Virus record (IMG/VR): IMGVR_UViG_3300031788_000002
Span: 103,482 to 167,481 of that record
Length of the DNA stretch: 64,000 bases
Source of the DNA: a virus
Direction: 5' to 3' (one strand)
Shown: piece after piece, positions 34,008-42,192 of the stretch
How the letters are laid out: each line of letters begins with the position of its first letter
Position numbering within the stretch: the first letter of the stretch is position 1
Made by a program: the position numbers and the translations under genes
Notes under the pieces: generated by a model
The model's database searches: none
What the model was told of the DNA's origin: nothing
The model's input: only the letters and a program-made list of their open reading frames with translations

Positions 34008-37000
34008 ATGGCGAATAGTACACCGGCGTCTATCCCGCGCCCCGGCACCCAGGTCATCCAACAATTTAGGGCGGTAACGCCCACGGTCATCACGCCCACG
34101 CTCGTGCCCAACGTGGTCGGCGTGTGCAAGCAGATTGTGGATTTGCTCGTGACCGACAGTACCGGCGGGCAGACCCTCAATGCTGATGCGCTGATTGACC
34201 TTCCGGCCTTTTTCTTTTCGGCGGCTGCTACCGGAAGCCCTCCCGTATACACGGGTCTCGATGGGCTTCAATTGGCGGTGAGCATCAACGAGTCGGTTGA
34301 GGTTGATTTGCCGTTCTCGGACCCTTCGGCGGAGGGGTTGACCCCTGCGACCATGGTGTCGCAGATCATGGCCGCTTTGAGTCAGCAGGGCGTAACGTCG
34401 GCCCAGGCTATCCTGGTCAGCGACACCTACTTCGAATTTGCGACCCTCGGTAAAGGGCAGTTTGAATCCATCACCATCCTTGACACGACGTCGCCTGTGG
34501 TTGCATCGGCACTCGGAATTGGTATCGGGCAGACCTACCTGGGCGTTTCCAACTACAATCAGTACACGCTGACCATTCCGGAAGAAGCCTTTCCCGATCC
34601 GCGCAATAACCTGGCGGAGTTGGTGATTGAGCAAAACACCGTGCGCGTGTTCCTGGCAACGGGGCACAGCACGGACATCACGGAAGCCACGCGAACGGCG
34701 TCGTTCCTGATGAAAGGAACCGTGGCCATTTCGGGGTCCGTGCAATCCCCCACGGATTTGTCGGGCCTGGTGTACCCCACGGCCATTGGCACGAAGAACC
34801 TCATTATCAACGTGGACAATGGTACTGACCAGACGATCGCGTTCACGAGCCCCGCAAGTGACACGGCGTTTTTGAGTCAGCTCCAAGCGGGCTTGTCCGG
34901 CGCAACGCCGTCGCTGGTCTCGGGTAAGTTTTTGGAGATCACCAGCAACAGCGAGGGTGCGAATAGCTCCGTTACGATCCGCCCGGCAAGCACGCTTTTG
35001 ACCACGAACGGCGGGCCCCTGTCCTTTCCCGTTTTGGCAGGTACTGGGACAAGTATCGCGGCTGTAAGCGATGGCAGCGGCGGCGCCTACACCTCGCTTC
35101 TGGATTTCGCTAGCATGAACTTTACGGCGGCAGCGACGCACGCGGTGTTGACCGCCTCGGCCCCCCCGACGTTCTCTGCGCTGACCACTGGCAGCACGTT
35201 GATTCTGAGCGATGGGCATGCGCCGCAGACCATCACGTTTGCGGGTAACGAGACTACGGTGGTGGGGGCGACCAACAGCCTACAAGCCACCATTCAGGCG
35301 CTGGTGGGTACCGAAACGGGCGGCAACGTTGTGGTGTCTTCGACAGGGGGCGCGCTGACGTTGACCAATGAAACCGTTGGCGATGAGTCGATGCTCCAAA
35401 TTGTTGGGGGCACGGCCTTGGCGGCGCTCGACCCGGGTACAACGCCCACGTTGATCGCCGGTGCGCAGACCAACGGTAACCCCTTCCCTCCCCAGGCCGG
35501 CGACCAGATTTGGATCGACGGGACGTTGTTCGCGTTGGTGAACAAGGTGGCACCGGGGGGCATCACCACGCGTCTCAAGATCAACCAGCAGGTACCGATC
35601 AGTACGAATGTCGGTACGAGCTTCTACATTGAAGCGCAGAACCTGGTGTCCCCCGCGCCCCCGAATCGACCCACGCCTGACTTGGTGGTGGATCTTACGG
35701 ACAACATCACCATCAAGCACAGTCTCCTGCGCGACTTCGTGGGAAACCCTCTGGCGGTTCAGGCCCCTATTTACGTGGCGTACACAGCGCTTCGGCTCGA
35801 CACTACGGCCTTGGCAACGAACCCGGGTCTTTTGCGCTTCGGCAATACCACGGACCTCGAGGCGGCGATCGGGCCAACGACCGCGGACAATCCGCTGGCG
35901 CTCGGGATGTACTTCGCACTCATCAATGGGCCCGGCATTCAAGTAACGGGATTGGGCGTCGACGCAATTGCATCCGAAGAGCCCTTCGGTACCGTCGAAG
36001 CGTTCACGAGGGCCGCGGAATACCTCGAGGGCTTCGAGGTGTACGCCATTGCGCTTCTAACCCATGACGAGTCCGTGGCGCAGGTGTTCAACACCCACGT
36101 ACAGTTTATGAGTCAGCCCGAGCAACACGGCGAGCGCATCTTGCTGTGGAACCCGGTCATCCCCACCAACGCGCTCGACACATTGATTACGAGTGGCACC
36201 AACGGTGACGGGCTGAGTACCATCACGTTCGATACCAAGATCACGAGCCTGAGCACGCTCTTGCAAGCGGCGGGTGTTAGCCCGGTGGGAACCATCCCGG
36301 TGGCGTCCGGGTTGTTCCTAGCTCTGGCCGCGGATGGGAACAATTACTCGATCGCCAGCATCGTGGGCTCCCGCGTTACGGTGCGCGTGAGCGCGGGTAG
36401 CTTCCCCAACGGTTCGAACGACGATGGCTTCTATGCAGAGAACGTTCTGCCTTCGCCGCTCATTGGGGAATTGTTCTCGATTCGTGTGCGGGGACTGCCC
36501 CTCGTGACGCTGGCGGGAACCCCCGATAAGAATGCGATTGCAGCCAATGTCAACGCCATGGGGCAGTCGTTTCAGAACCGTCGGTTTTGGATGACGCTTC
36601 CCGATCGGTGTGTGGCCACCATCTCGGGCGTCAGCCAGGTCCTCGACGGCTTCTACATGAACGCGGCTACCGCCGGCGCGATCGGGCAGCAGCCGCCACA
36701 GCAGTCCTTTACCCAGTTCCCCATCACGGGGTTCACCGGGGTGAAGGGTAGCAACGATACGTACAGCGAGAGCCAGCTGAACGTGATGGCAGGCGGTGGC
36801 GCCTACATCTTTGTGCAGGATGTTGCGAACGCGCCCATCTATGCACGCATGGCGCTGACAACGGATTTGACCAGTGTCGAAACCCGCACGGACTCCGTGA
36901 CCAAGATCGTCGACTTCACTGCGAAGTTCGTTCGGGGGAGCCTGAAGAACTTCATCGGGCGCTTCAATATCACGCAGGGCTTTTTGGATACCCTGGGCAC

Positions 37001-37166
37001 CGTGGGTCAGGGGCTCTTCGGCTTCCTTACGGAGAACGGCGTGTTGATTGGGGGAAGCCTCGACAATATCATCCAGGATGAGAACAACCGAGACACGGTC
37101 ATCATGGATTCGACGTTGGATGTTCCTATTCCGTGCAACTACCTAAAATTGACCTTACTCATTTGA
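34008..37166 (+). CDS. Tail sheath protein
   Basis: A 1052-residue contractile-tail sheath. The C-terminal ~200 residues have the conserved sheath pattern: ISGVSQVLDGFYMNAATAGA, a QLNVMAGGGAYIFVQD stretch, MALTTDLTSVETRTDSVTKI, then VDFTAKFVRGSLKNFIGRFN. The middle part (residues ~115-560) contains repetitive beta-rich domains that probably decorate the tail surface. It is larger than T4 gp18 (about 660 residues). The ribosome site AAAGGAG is 8 bases before ATG. A double-hairpin terminator and the tail tube gene follow. The identification is firm from pattern and context. Confidence 0.88.
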   Translation: MANSTPASIPRPGTQVIQQFRAVTPTVITPTLVPNVVGVCKQIVDLLVTDSTGGQTLNADALIDLPAFFFSAAATGSPPVYTGLDGLQLAVSINESVEVDLPFSDPSAEGLTPATMVSQIMAALSQQGVTSAQAILVSDTYFEFATLGKGQFESITILDTTSPVVASALGIGIGQTYLGVSNYNQYTLTIPEEAFPDPRNNLAELVIEQNTVRVFLATGHSTDITEATRTASFLMKGTVAISGSVQSPTDLSGLVYPTAIGTKNLIINVDNGTDQTIAFTSPASDTAFLSQLQAGLSGATPSLVSGKFLEITSNSEGANSSVTIRPASTLLTTNGGPLSFPVLAGTGTSIAAVSDGSGGAYTSLLDFASMNFTAAATHAVLTASAPPTFSALTTGSTLILSDGHAPQTITFAGNETTVVGATNSLQATIQALVGTETGGNVVVSSTGGALTLTNETVGDESMLQIVGGTALAALDPGTTPTLIAGAQTNGNPFPPQAGDQIWIDGTLFALVNKVAPGGITTRLKINQQVPISTNVGTSFYIEAQNLVSPAPPNRPTPDLVVDLTDNITIKHSLLRDFVGNPLAVQAPIYVAYTALRLDTTALATNPGLLRFGNTTDLEAAIGPTTADNPLALGMYFALINGPGIQVTGLGVDAIASEEPFGTVEAFTRAAEYLEGFEVYAIALLTHDESVAQVFNTHVQFMSQPEQHGERILLWNPVIPTNALDTLITSGTNGDGLSTITFDTKITSLSTLLQAAGVSPVGTIPVASGLFLALAADGNNYSIASIVGSRVTVRVSAGSFPNGSNDDGFYAENVLPSPLIGELFSIRVRGLPLVTLAGTPDKNAIAANVNAMGQSFQNRRFWMTLPDRCVATISGVSQVLDGFYMNAATAGAIGQQPPQQSFTQFPITGFTGVKGSNDTYSESQLNVMAGGGAYIFVQDVANAPIYARMALTTDLTSVETRTDSVTKIVDFTAKFVRGSLKNFIGRFNITQGFLDTLGTVGQGLFGFLTENGVLIGGSLDNIIQDENNRDTVIMDSTLDVPIPCNYLKLTLLI

Positions 37167-37170
37167 TCTA

Positions 37171-37231
37171 ATGCGGCGCGTGCTCGATGCGCCGCATAAG
37201 AGGAGCCCCACCCCGGGCTCCTCTTCTTTAG
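37171..37231 (+). terminator. Tandem hairpin terminator after the sheath gene
   Basis: The first hairpin is ATGCGGCGC (37171-37179) with GCGCCGCAT (37189-37197). The second, immediately adjacent, is AAGAGGAGCCC (37198-37208) with GGGCTCCTCTT (37215-37225), followed by CTTTA. Both stems are perfect. They lie 4 bases after the sheath stop, so the tube gene behind them needs its own promoter or read-through. Confidence 0.88.
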
Positions 37232-37274
37232 CCTACCTTTGCTAGACTCGAAGAGCTTTCGGTAGGAGCTCTAC

Positions 37275-37385
37275 GTGCTGGCAACGATTTACAATTCACC
37301 AAGCATAGCAACTACGCATGAGGAATTAGCGGTGCGCAATAATGCAACAACCCGCACGGTGAGTCGCGTGCTGAATGGCAAGTGA
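37275..37385 (+). CDS. 36-residue LacI-type helix-turn-helix mini-protein
   Basis: A short frame between the sheath terminator and the tube gene starts with GTG 37275 after GGAG at ideal spacing. It reads MLATIYNSPS then THEELAVRNNATTRTVSRVL and NGK. The ELA-turn-TVSRVLNG pattern is the recognition helix of LacI/PurR-type regulators; no effector domain follows. It could bind operator DNA as a dimer or be a remnant of a longer regulator. Its position just upstream of the TTG-started tube gene suggests a local control function, which is inference. The rest of the 270-base gap (37167-37436) holds the terminator and the tube ribosome site. Confidence 0.45.
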   Translation: MLATIYNSPSIATTHEELAVRNNATTRTVSRVLNGK

Positions 37386-37436
37386 CGAGGTAGAGGCCCA
37401 GCGGTCTCTTTTTAGCCATAGATTAGGAGGCGGACA

Positions 37437-38234
37437 TTGAGCGGGAATTACTCTGATTGGGCCCCGTACAATAACTACGTACAGGCCGGGATGGTTGACG
37501 GCCAGTACGTCAACGCGGGCTTCATGCTATTGGCTGCAGGGCCGCCGCGTATCGCGAACATCGGCGGCGCGGCTTCCTTTGCGCAAGCCTTGAGTGGCAA
37601 TGGTCAATCGGCCAATCAGATCGTGCTGCCCATTGGTGTACTGCAGAGCTTCAACGTCAGCCACAACCGGCAGTTCAGCCGTATCTTCGAAATCGGTTCC
37701 GAGCGAAGTTACTTCATCTCGGGGCGTACGGTAGGTCAGCTGAGTTTGGGGCGCGTGTACTACCACGGTGCGTCCCTCTTGCGCATTCTTTATGCGTACT
37801 ACCAAGACGATATTGGACCGACCATCGTCCCGTCGATGTGGCCGAACGCGGGTTCTGCCTCAATGGCGAACCCCCACGACGTCATCATCCCGCCGGGGTA
37901 CGAGAACCTTTACTTCAACCTCGCTTCAGACTTGTTCGCACAGCCCATCGGCATCTTGATGTACATCCGCGACATCAACCAAGATGCGCTCGGCGCCCTC
38001 TACTTCGAATCGAGTTACTTGCCGAATCACTCATTGGCTACGGATAGCCAAGGGGTTCTTCTGCAGGAGAACGTCGCGGTACAGTTTGAGCGCGCAGTCC
38101 CTGTAGCTATCAGCGCGCTGACCCTTATTTCGACGGCATCCAACGCGGGGGGCTCGAATATGTCGAGTACCTTCCTTGGAATTCCTGACGCGTCGACCCA
38201 GGCCAACGCGTCCACATCGGCCGCGGCGGCGTAA
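37437..38234 (+). CDS. Tail tube protein
   Basis: The 265-residue protein directly follows the sheath, as tail tube genes do. It contains beta-rich segments typical of tube subunits (a NQIVLPIGVLQSFNVSHNRQ strand, then IFEIGSERSYFISGRTVGQL and LGRVYYHGASLLRIL). The C-terminus is Ser/Ala/Thr-rich. I use TTG 37437 because AGGAGG lies 6 bases before it. Tube identity is by position and overall pattern. Confidence 0.78.
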   Translation: MSGNYSDWAPYNNYVQAGMVDGQYVNAGFMLLAAGPPRIANIGGAASFAQALSGNGQSANQIVLPIGVLQSFNVSHNRQFSRIFEIGSERSYFISGRTVGQLSLGRVYYHGASLLRILYAYYQDDIGPTIVPSMWPNAGSASMANPHDVIIPPGYENLYFNLASDLFAQPIGILMYIRDINQDALGALYFESSYLPNHSLATDSQGVLLQENVAVQFERAVPVAISALTLISTASNAGGSNMSSTFLGIPDASTQANASTSAAAA

Positions 38235-38243
38235 GGAACTCCC

Positions 38244-38630
38244 GTGTCCACGCCGTTCACGACAACGCTTACCGTTCAAACGCCCATGGCGGCGGGGCAG
38301 CCGCCGCTCCCCATCGTGGCCGCTCTCTCCGCTGCTTATGACAGCCGCACCGAGTATCGACTGTCCTTTACAGTGTCGGGAACCAAGACGCTCGACATGG
38401 GAACGTTGGGCCCCAACGGCGCTAAGCTTTTGCTGGTGACGATGGATGCCAGCGTTGACCCCACGGTTCAACCCGTGCTTCTTTCCCTTAATGGAGCCAC
38501 ACCCGGTATCGAAGTATCGCCCGGGGGGTTTTTTGCTTTAGGGAGTCCTCAGCCAACCACCGCCGGTGTCCTTTCCATCACGATCACACACGCTTCCACC
38601 GCCGCTATGAGCGTGTGGGTTTTTGGATAA
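38244..38630 (+). CDS. Hypothetical tail-region protein, 128 aa
   Basis: GTG 38244 start. The protein is beta-rich with alternating Thr/Val residues (TTTLTVQTPMAAG; LSFTVSGTKTLDMGTLG; GVLSITITHAS), consistent with a small Ig-like or jelly-roll fold. It may decorate the tube or be a small baseplate protein. No family recognised. Confidence 0.58.
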   Translation: MSTPFTTTLTVQTPMAAGQPPLPIVAALSAAYDSRTEYRLSFTVSGTKTLDMGTLGPNGAKLLLVTMDASVDPTVQPVLLSLNGATPGIEVSPGGFFALGSPQPTTAGVLSITITHASTAAMSVWVFG

Positions 38631-38633
38631 CTT

Positions 38634-39122
38634 ATGCACCGTCAAGTCATCGAGCGCGTTACTGAAGTGGCTGCGGGGTCTGCTTCTAATGTAATCAAGG
38701 ACAGTGTATTCGGCGCGCTGCTGACCGTAGCGGTCGTTTGCATCATTTGGTTGCTGAAGCGCTTGATGAGCGTGCAGGATCAGAGGGTCGAAGATCAAGT
38801 ACGCGCCAACGAGATGATGGAGCACAGCCGCGAGAAGACATCTAGCCTGATTGCGCAAGTGAACCAAGCGTCCGTGGGGGTCAACGCGACGCTGGACAAA
38901 TTGGTAGATGCGCAATGCGACAGCACGCGTTCGTTGGGCGATTTGCGCTCGTCTATTCAGTCATTACAGGTGACCACGGACAGCGTCATCCGCGACGCTG
39001 TCCGTGGTCGGTCTCAACCGGAAGTCGCACCCATGTCGTCTGTTCGACAGGAGGTACCCCGCGGAGGGAGTTACTCGCATCTTGATCCTGGGTTGTACGA
39101 CCGAGGAGAGAGAGGACGGTGA
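38634..39122 (+). CDS. Small membrane protein with coiled coil, 162 aa
   Basis: Residues ~27-43 (FGALLTVAVVCIIWLLK) are one strong membrane helix. Residues 45-125 are a charged helix with coiled-coil character (QVRANEMMEHSREK), and the C-terminus is basic. Such architecture occurs in holins, spanin-like proteins and membrane-anchored tail proteins; the sequence cannot tell these apart. The stop overlaps the next GTG start (GTGA). Confidence 0.6.
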   Translation: MHRQVIERVTEVAAGSASNVIKDSVFGALLTVAVVCIIWLLKRLMSVQDQRVEDQVRANEMMEHSREKTSSLIAQVNQASVGVNATLDKLVDAQCDSTRSLGDLRSSIQSLQVTTDSVIRDAVRGRSQPEVAPMSSVRQEVPRGGSYSHLDPGLYDRGERGR

Positions 39123-39466
39123 CTGTGATCGCCTTCTTGCAAAGGTTGACAGGGACGTCACGCCGTGGCGTACAAGAAAGTCAACGTTTTGAGCACAACA
39201 TTCGTTGCGTTATTCAACAGGTCAAACAGTTGGAACGCTTGTGCGAGGACATGGATGGCGTCTGCCATCAAGTGGAAGAAACGCAGAGGCGCATCCGTAC
39301 GTCGCCCCGCTCCTCGGGCTACTCGGGGGAGCACGCTAAAACCATTCCGGCGTCCCGTCCGCCAGGAGAAGCAGAGTATGGAAACGCCGAACGAGAAGCG
39401 CCTATTACAGCGCGAGGGATGTCCCTTTGCGCGGCTGGACGAGAGCTCCCAGATCATCCGGCGTAA
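39119..39466 (+). CDS. Hypothetical protein, 115 aa
   Basis: GTG start overlapping the previous stop by GTGA. The N-terminal half is helical and charged (residues ~25-55, RCVIQQVKQLERLCEDMD). The C-terminal half is low-complexity. Its last 88 bases overlap the next gene in another frame, so the end may be under mixed selection. No family recognised. Confidence 0.5.
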   Translation: MTVIAFLQRLTGTSRRGVQESQRFEHNIRCVIQQVKQLERLCEDMDGVCHQVEETQRRIRTSPRSSGYSGEHAKTIPASRPPGEAEYGNAEREAPITARGMSLCAAGRELPDHPA

Positions 39467-39698
39467 GGACTTGGTTTCGCTCGGCGATTCGTTTCGAGCG
39501 TCCACGATCCCCTTCGACACTCTGGCGCGCCACGTGCAGCGCCAGGTTATTCTTGTCAACCGTTTGCAATACGGCCTTTTCGCGCTATTCGTAGTGAGTA
39601 TTGCACTTTTGGTAAGTACGCTTTGGTTGATTCATCGCGTCGAGACCCGTGCGGTGCCCCCTTCCTCAACAACTTCGCGGCCCCTGGAAACAGCGTGA
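39378..39698 (+). CDS. Tail-anchored membrane protein, 106 aa
   Basis: ATG 39378 is preferred because AGGAG precedes it; longer alternatives upstream lack it. After ~60 soluble residues (METPNEKRLLQREGCPFARL; FRASTIPFDTLARHVQRQVI) lies one hydrophobic helix (YGLFALFVVSIALLVSTLWLI, ~64-84), then a short Ser/Thr/Pro tail. A C-terminal anchor of this kind fits a membrane or lysis-associated protein. Together with the two preceding genes it forms a small membrane-protein cluster. No family recognised. Confidence 0.55.
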   Translation: METPNEKRLLQREGCPFARLDESSQIIRRKDLVSLGDSFRASTIPFDTLARHVQRQVILVNRLQYGLFALFVVSIALLVSTLWLIHRVETRAVPPSSTTSRPLETA

Positions 39699-40456
39699 CG
39701 TTGGGCTGGCAAAAAGTAGCGGATGAATACCGCTTGGCGCCATTCGGCCAAGGGCGCACGCTGCCCCGGGATCGACTGCAAGCGCAGGCGGAAGAGTTCA
39801 ACGATCAGTTTCGACAACGCGAGGCGTTGACCATGTCCCAAACGGTAGAGAACCTAGGGGGTCCCGGCAGCGGCCGTGCCCGCTACTTGCGCGCGATCAT
39901 GACAACGCCGTACGCGGTGCATCCTCTTCTGCCTTTTGCGGGGCCCCCGATGATGCACCCCATGGGTTACGGGGCGGGCGCCGCGTACAGCGCGCCCAAC
40001 GATCAGGATCTGCGCGCGGGGGAACCCGACCCAGAAATGACGGCGCTTGAAACGGGCATCACGCACACCGCGTCCGTACGGTTTGCGGAGGCTATGGGGC
40101 GCGTGCTCGCGGAGAAGCGCGCGCAAGAGGAGCCCGCGTACATGTACGGCCCCGAAGCCTATGCACCGTACGAGGAAGCGCCCTCACCGCAGTACGTGCG
40201 TGCACTGGCATCCCCGCCGGTTGCGCCCCATGCACAAGCGGCCCGGCAGAACGCGGTACGCGCCTTAACGCACGTGGGGCAAGGTCTCGGGGAATCCGCG
40301 ATGGCAGCGGGGCATGGTCTTCAAGCCGCTGCGGGTGCGGTAGGGCGGGGACTTCAGGGTTTCATGGGACAGGAAGCCACCAGCGATCAGCGGTGGGGAA
40401 CAGGGTTTAGCCCCGCGCCTGTGACTAACGAATACGGTCAACCGCTTCGAATGTAA
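39695..40456 (+). CDS. Pro/Ala-rich hypothetical protein, 253 aa
   Basis: GTG 39695 overlaps the previous stop (GTGA). The sequence is rich in Pro, Ala, Gly and Met with few secondary-structure signals, and includes THTASVRF near residue 129, a KTAS-like variant. The C-terminus (LGESAMAAGHGLQAAAGAVG) could pack as a Gly/Ala helix. A virion accessory protein is possible. No family recognised. Confidence 0.55.
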   Translation: MTLGWQKVADEYRLAPFGQGRTLPRDRLQAQAEEFNDQFRQREALTMSQTVENLGGPGSGRARYLRAIMTTPYAVHPLLPFAGPPMMHPMGYGAGAAYSAPNDQDLRAGEPDPEMTALETGITHTASVRFAEAMGRVLAEKRAQEEPAYMYGPEAYAPYEEAPSPQYVRALASPPVAPHAQAARQNAVRALTHVGQGLGESAMAAGHGLQAAAGAVGRGLQGFMGQEATSDQRWGTGFSPAPVTNEYGQPLRM

Positions 40457-41113
40457 CTACGGCAGGTGGTTCCACCAGCCGGTGGCTACGGGGGGCGCGA
40501 CGTCGTCGTCTTCGTGGGGAGCGGGGTCTTCATTAAAAGAGAGCAGTGGATCCTCCTGAGAATCACGCCAAGGTTCTTCATCAGTCTCTTCCTCGTCTTC
40601 GTCCTCGTCGTCGCGGGGTGGGCGTGTTTGAAACGGTAAGGCGTCCGGGGGTTTGGTCGATGAGGTGGTAGAGGAGTTGGGCTGTTCGGCGTACGTCGTC
40701 GTGCTCTGGTTGAGTAGGTCCCGTTCCTCGTTCGTCAGGCTGGCCAGAGTTTTGTTTCCGGAGAGAAGTGAGGTCAGCGTTGTGAGGAGCTCCGGTTCGT
40801 AGTGGGTGGGGTGTTCCAGGTAATCGCGCAGAAGAATCCGGGGGTCTCCCAGGAGCGCCTCGAATAAACCAGGCGTCGACGGCACGCTGCTGGGCGACGT
40901 TAGCGTCGGGTCGAAGGTTGGAGAGCTCAGGGCCGGCAGAGTCGGTAAGACCGGCAGCGGCGGCAAGGTACTCGGGAAGTACTTTTTGGGCGTACGCCCG
41001 GATAACAGCTGTTTGAGCGATTGCGTAGCGTTCCAGGAGTTCTTCGTGGTGCTCGTCACAGTACGCGGCGAAGACAGCCCCGAGGGCTTGGGCCATGTCA
41101 ATGGGCGGCTCAT
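40457..41113 (-). CDS. C-terminal frame of a minus-strand gene pair, up to 218 aa
   Basis: This frame continues the protein-like signal of the neighbouring frame (40581-41252). From about nt 40930 down to 40457 it reads as a well-formed protein: STPGLFEALLGDPR, LLTTLTSLLSGN, a Thr/Ser linker, an acidic block (DDEDEDEEETDEE) and a WWNHLP end. Upstream of that its composition is unconvincing. It is +1 relative to the other frame. This may be a genuine overlapping gene, a programmed frameshift extension, or the result of a 1-base error at an A5 run near 41010. Confidence 0.5.
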   Translation of the reverse strand: MSRPLTWPKPSGLSSPRTVTSTTKNSWNATQSLKQLLSGRTPKKYFPSTLPPLPVLPTLPALSSPTFDPTLTSPSSVPSTPGLFEALLGDPRILLRDYLEHPTHYEPELLTTLTSLLSGNKTLASLTNEERDLLNQSTTTYAEQPNSSTTSSTKPPDALPFQTRPPRDDEDEDEEETDEEPWRDSQEDPLLSFNEDPAPHEDDDVAPPVATGWWNHLP

Positions 41114-41252
41114 TGTTCTGGGACCTGTCGTAGTTGAGGGCGGTTACCAGGTGTTCCGCTTGTAACCATGTCGCGTCGGGAAGCGCCACAGGCAAGAGGC
41201 GTACGTGTAATCGGGGGTCTCGCGTAGTGTCCGGCGCAAACTTCTTAGTCAT
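40581..41252 (-). CDS. N-terminal frame of a minus-strand gene pair, up to 223 aa
   Basis: The first ~90 residues look convincing: MTKKFAPDTTRDPRLHVRLL, then LERYAIAQTAVIRAYAQKVL. After roughly residue 115 the sequence becomes Pro/Arg-rich with weak protein character, while the other frame becomes protein-like. No family recognised. It is divergent from the gene at 41348; a good promoter for that gene lies between them. Whether it is fused to the other frame is open. Confidence 0.5.
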   Translation of the reverse strand: MTKKFAPDTTRDPRLHVRLLPVALPDATWLQAEHLVTALNYDRSQNNEPPIDMAQALGAVFAAYCDEHHEELLERYAIAQTAVIRAYAQKVLPEYLAAAAGLTDSAGPELSNLRPDANVAQQRAVDAWFIRGAPGRPPDSSARLPGTPHPLRTGAPHNADLTSLRKQNSGQPDERGTGPTQPEHDDVRRTAQLLYHLIDQTPGRLTVSNTPTPRRRGRRRGRD

Positions 41253-41295
41253 TGCGGCACAAGAGGCTCAGAGGTGTACACCATGGTTTTTCTAC

Positions 41296-41324
41296 TTGAA
41301 CCACAAGATATACGACTGTATACA
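41296..41324 (+). promoter_or_regulatory. Sigma70-like promoter for the AT-hook operon
   Basis: TTGAAC (41296-41301), 17 bases, TATACA (41319-41324). It is the best host-type promoter seen in the window and lies 23 bases before ATG 41348, in a 95-base gap that otherwise shows only short palindromic GTATAC/GATATAC elements. Confidence 0.6.
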
Positions 41325-41347
41325 ACACACGGCACTGATCATTGAAC

Positions 41348-41602
41348 ATGCGCAGCATCGTGGTGGTTACAGCAACTGTCCCTTTCTGCGTAGACGACCC
41401 TCGGTTCTATGGCTCAGTACGCGTGGTCGAGGTGGTCCCTCTCCACGGGCATAAAACCATTGGGTTGCGGCTCTACCTGAAAGAAGATCGCTACGTCATC
41501 TTGCCACGACATCGCTTGGACGAGGTGATCGCAGCCCAACGGGCCGCAGGTGTGATCGCAGCCGACCAGTACAGAAACGTGATTAGGGAGATGAATCCAT
41601 GA
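41348..41602 (+). CDS. Hypothetical protein, 84 aa
   Basis: Small beta-rich protein (RSIVVVTATVPF; VRVVEVVPLHGHKTIGLRLYL) with a helical C-terminus (RLDEVIAAQRAAGVIAADQ). It begins at ATG 41348 behind a sigma70-like promoter and overlaps the AT-hook gene by ATGA. No family recognised; likely co-expressed with the next gene. Confidence 0.58.
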   Translation: MRSIVVVTATVPFCVDDPRFYGSVRVVEVVPLHGHKTIGLRLYLKEDRYVILPRHRLDEVIAAQRAAGVIAADQYRNVIREMNP

Positions 41603-42192
41603 CTGACGTGAACAATGTGATCGCGACGTTCAAGAGCCGGCTGGCGGCAGGGCACTACAAGGAGCTGTCGGGTGCCCGCCGAGGCATCGGCAAGTTCCAG
41701 GGTATCGAAGACGCGGACCGCAAGAAAATGCTCGTTATCGCGGAGCGTCACTTTGCGGCGGGCGCGCCCGCGGTCAGTGCGCCAGTGGCTGAGGTGGCTT
41801 CGGCGGCTCCCAAGGCGAAGCGAGGGCGCAAGCCCAAGGCGGTGGTCGAAGGTGCTGCCCCGGAAGCCCCCAAGGCGCGTCGGGGGCGTAAGCCCGCCAC
41901 GGCTGCTAGCACGATGTCGCTTGCCGAGGACGCCAATCAGCAGCTGGGCATTTGCGAGAAGGCCGTGGATCAGCTGTCGCGCATCGGGGATCGCAACGTC
42001 GACGTGGCTGTGGAGATGACGGCGGCGAAGGAGTGCATCGGCCGCGTCATTCGCAACTTGCGCAGCACGCTCGGAGAGGACATCACGTCGCCCGCGCCTC
42101 AGGCGCTCGTTGGGCACGTTGTTCCTCAGAGTCTTCCGGCCATGCCCCCCAACGGGGCGGGTGCCGTGCTAGGCGCTCCCGCGCATCGGTGA
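41599..42192 (+). CDS. AT-hook DNA-binding protein, 197 aa
   Basis: Two AT-hook motifs, KRGRKPK (~75) and RRGRKPA (~95), lie in an Ala/Pro-rich linker between a helical N-terminal part (residues 1-50) and a helical C-terminal part (~108-155). The AT-hook core RGRKP binds the minor groove of AT-rich DNA; two hooks give modest affinity, suggesting an architectural or nucleoid-type role. The coding segment for ~131-141 contains the first copy of a 31-bp repeat. The C-terminal 24 bases overlap a minus-strand gene. Confidence 0.7.
   Translation: MTDVNNVIATFKSRLAAGHYKELSGARRGIGKFQGIEDADRKKMLVIAERHFAAGAPAVSAPVAEVASAAPKAKRGRKPKAVVEGAAPEAPKARRGRKPATAASTMSLAEDANQQLGICEKAVDQLSRIGDRNVDVAVEMTAAKECIGRVIRNLRSTLGEDITSPAPQALVGHVVPQSLPAMPPNGAGAVLGAPAHR
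41989..42019 (+). repeat. Direct repeat copy 1 (inside the AT-hook gene)
   Basis: A 31-base sequence (first 20: GATCGCAACGTCGACGTGGC) recurs at 43351-43381 in the same orientation with one mismatch (A/G at position 26). Here it is read as DRNVDVAVEM. The two copies bracket the dCMP deaminase region. Confidence 0.85.

Noticed and set aside
33801-35219. Long minus-strand open frame (472 codons) opposite the sheath gene
   Set aside because: Arg/Gly/His-rich with no domain signal; the sheath and neck genes on the plus strand explain the region.
38634-39698. Reading the three small genes as a holin/spanin lysis cassette
   Set aside because: There are single membrane helices but no endolysin is visible and no lipoprotein signal. 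Membrane proteins of unknown role is the safer call.
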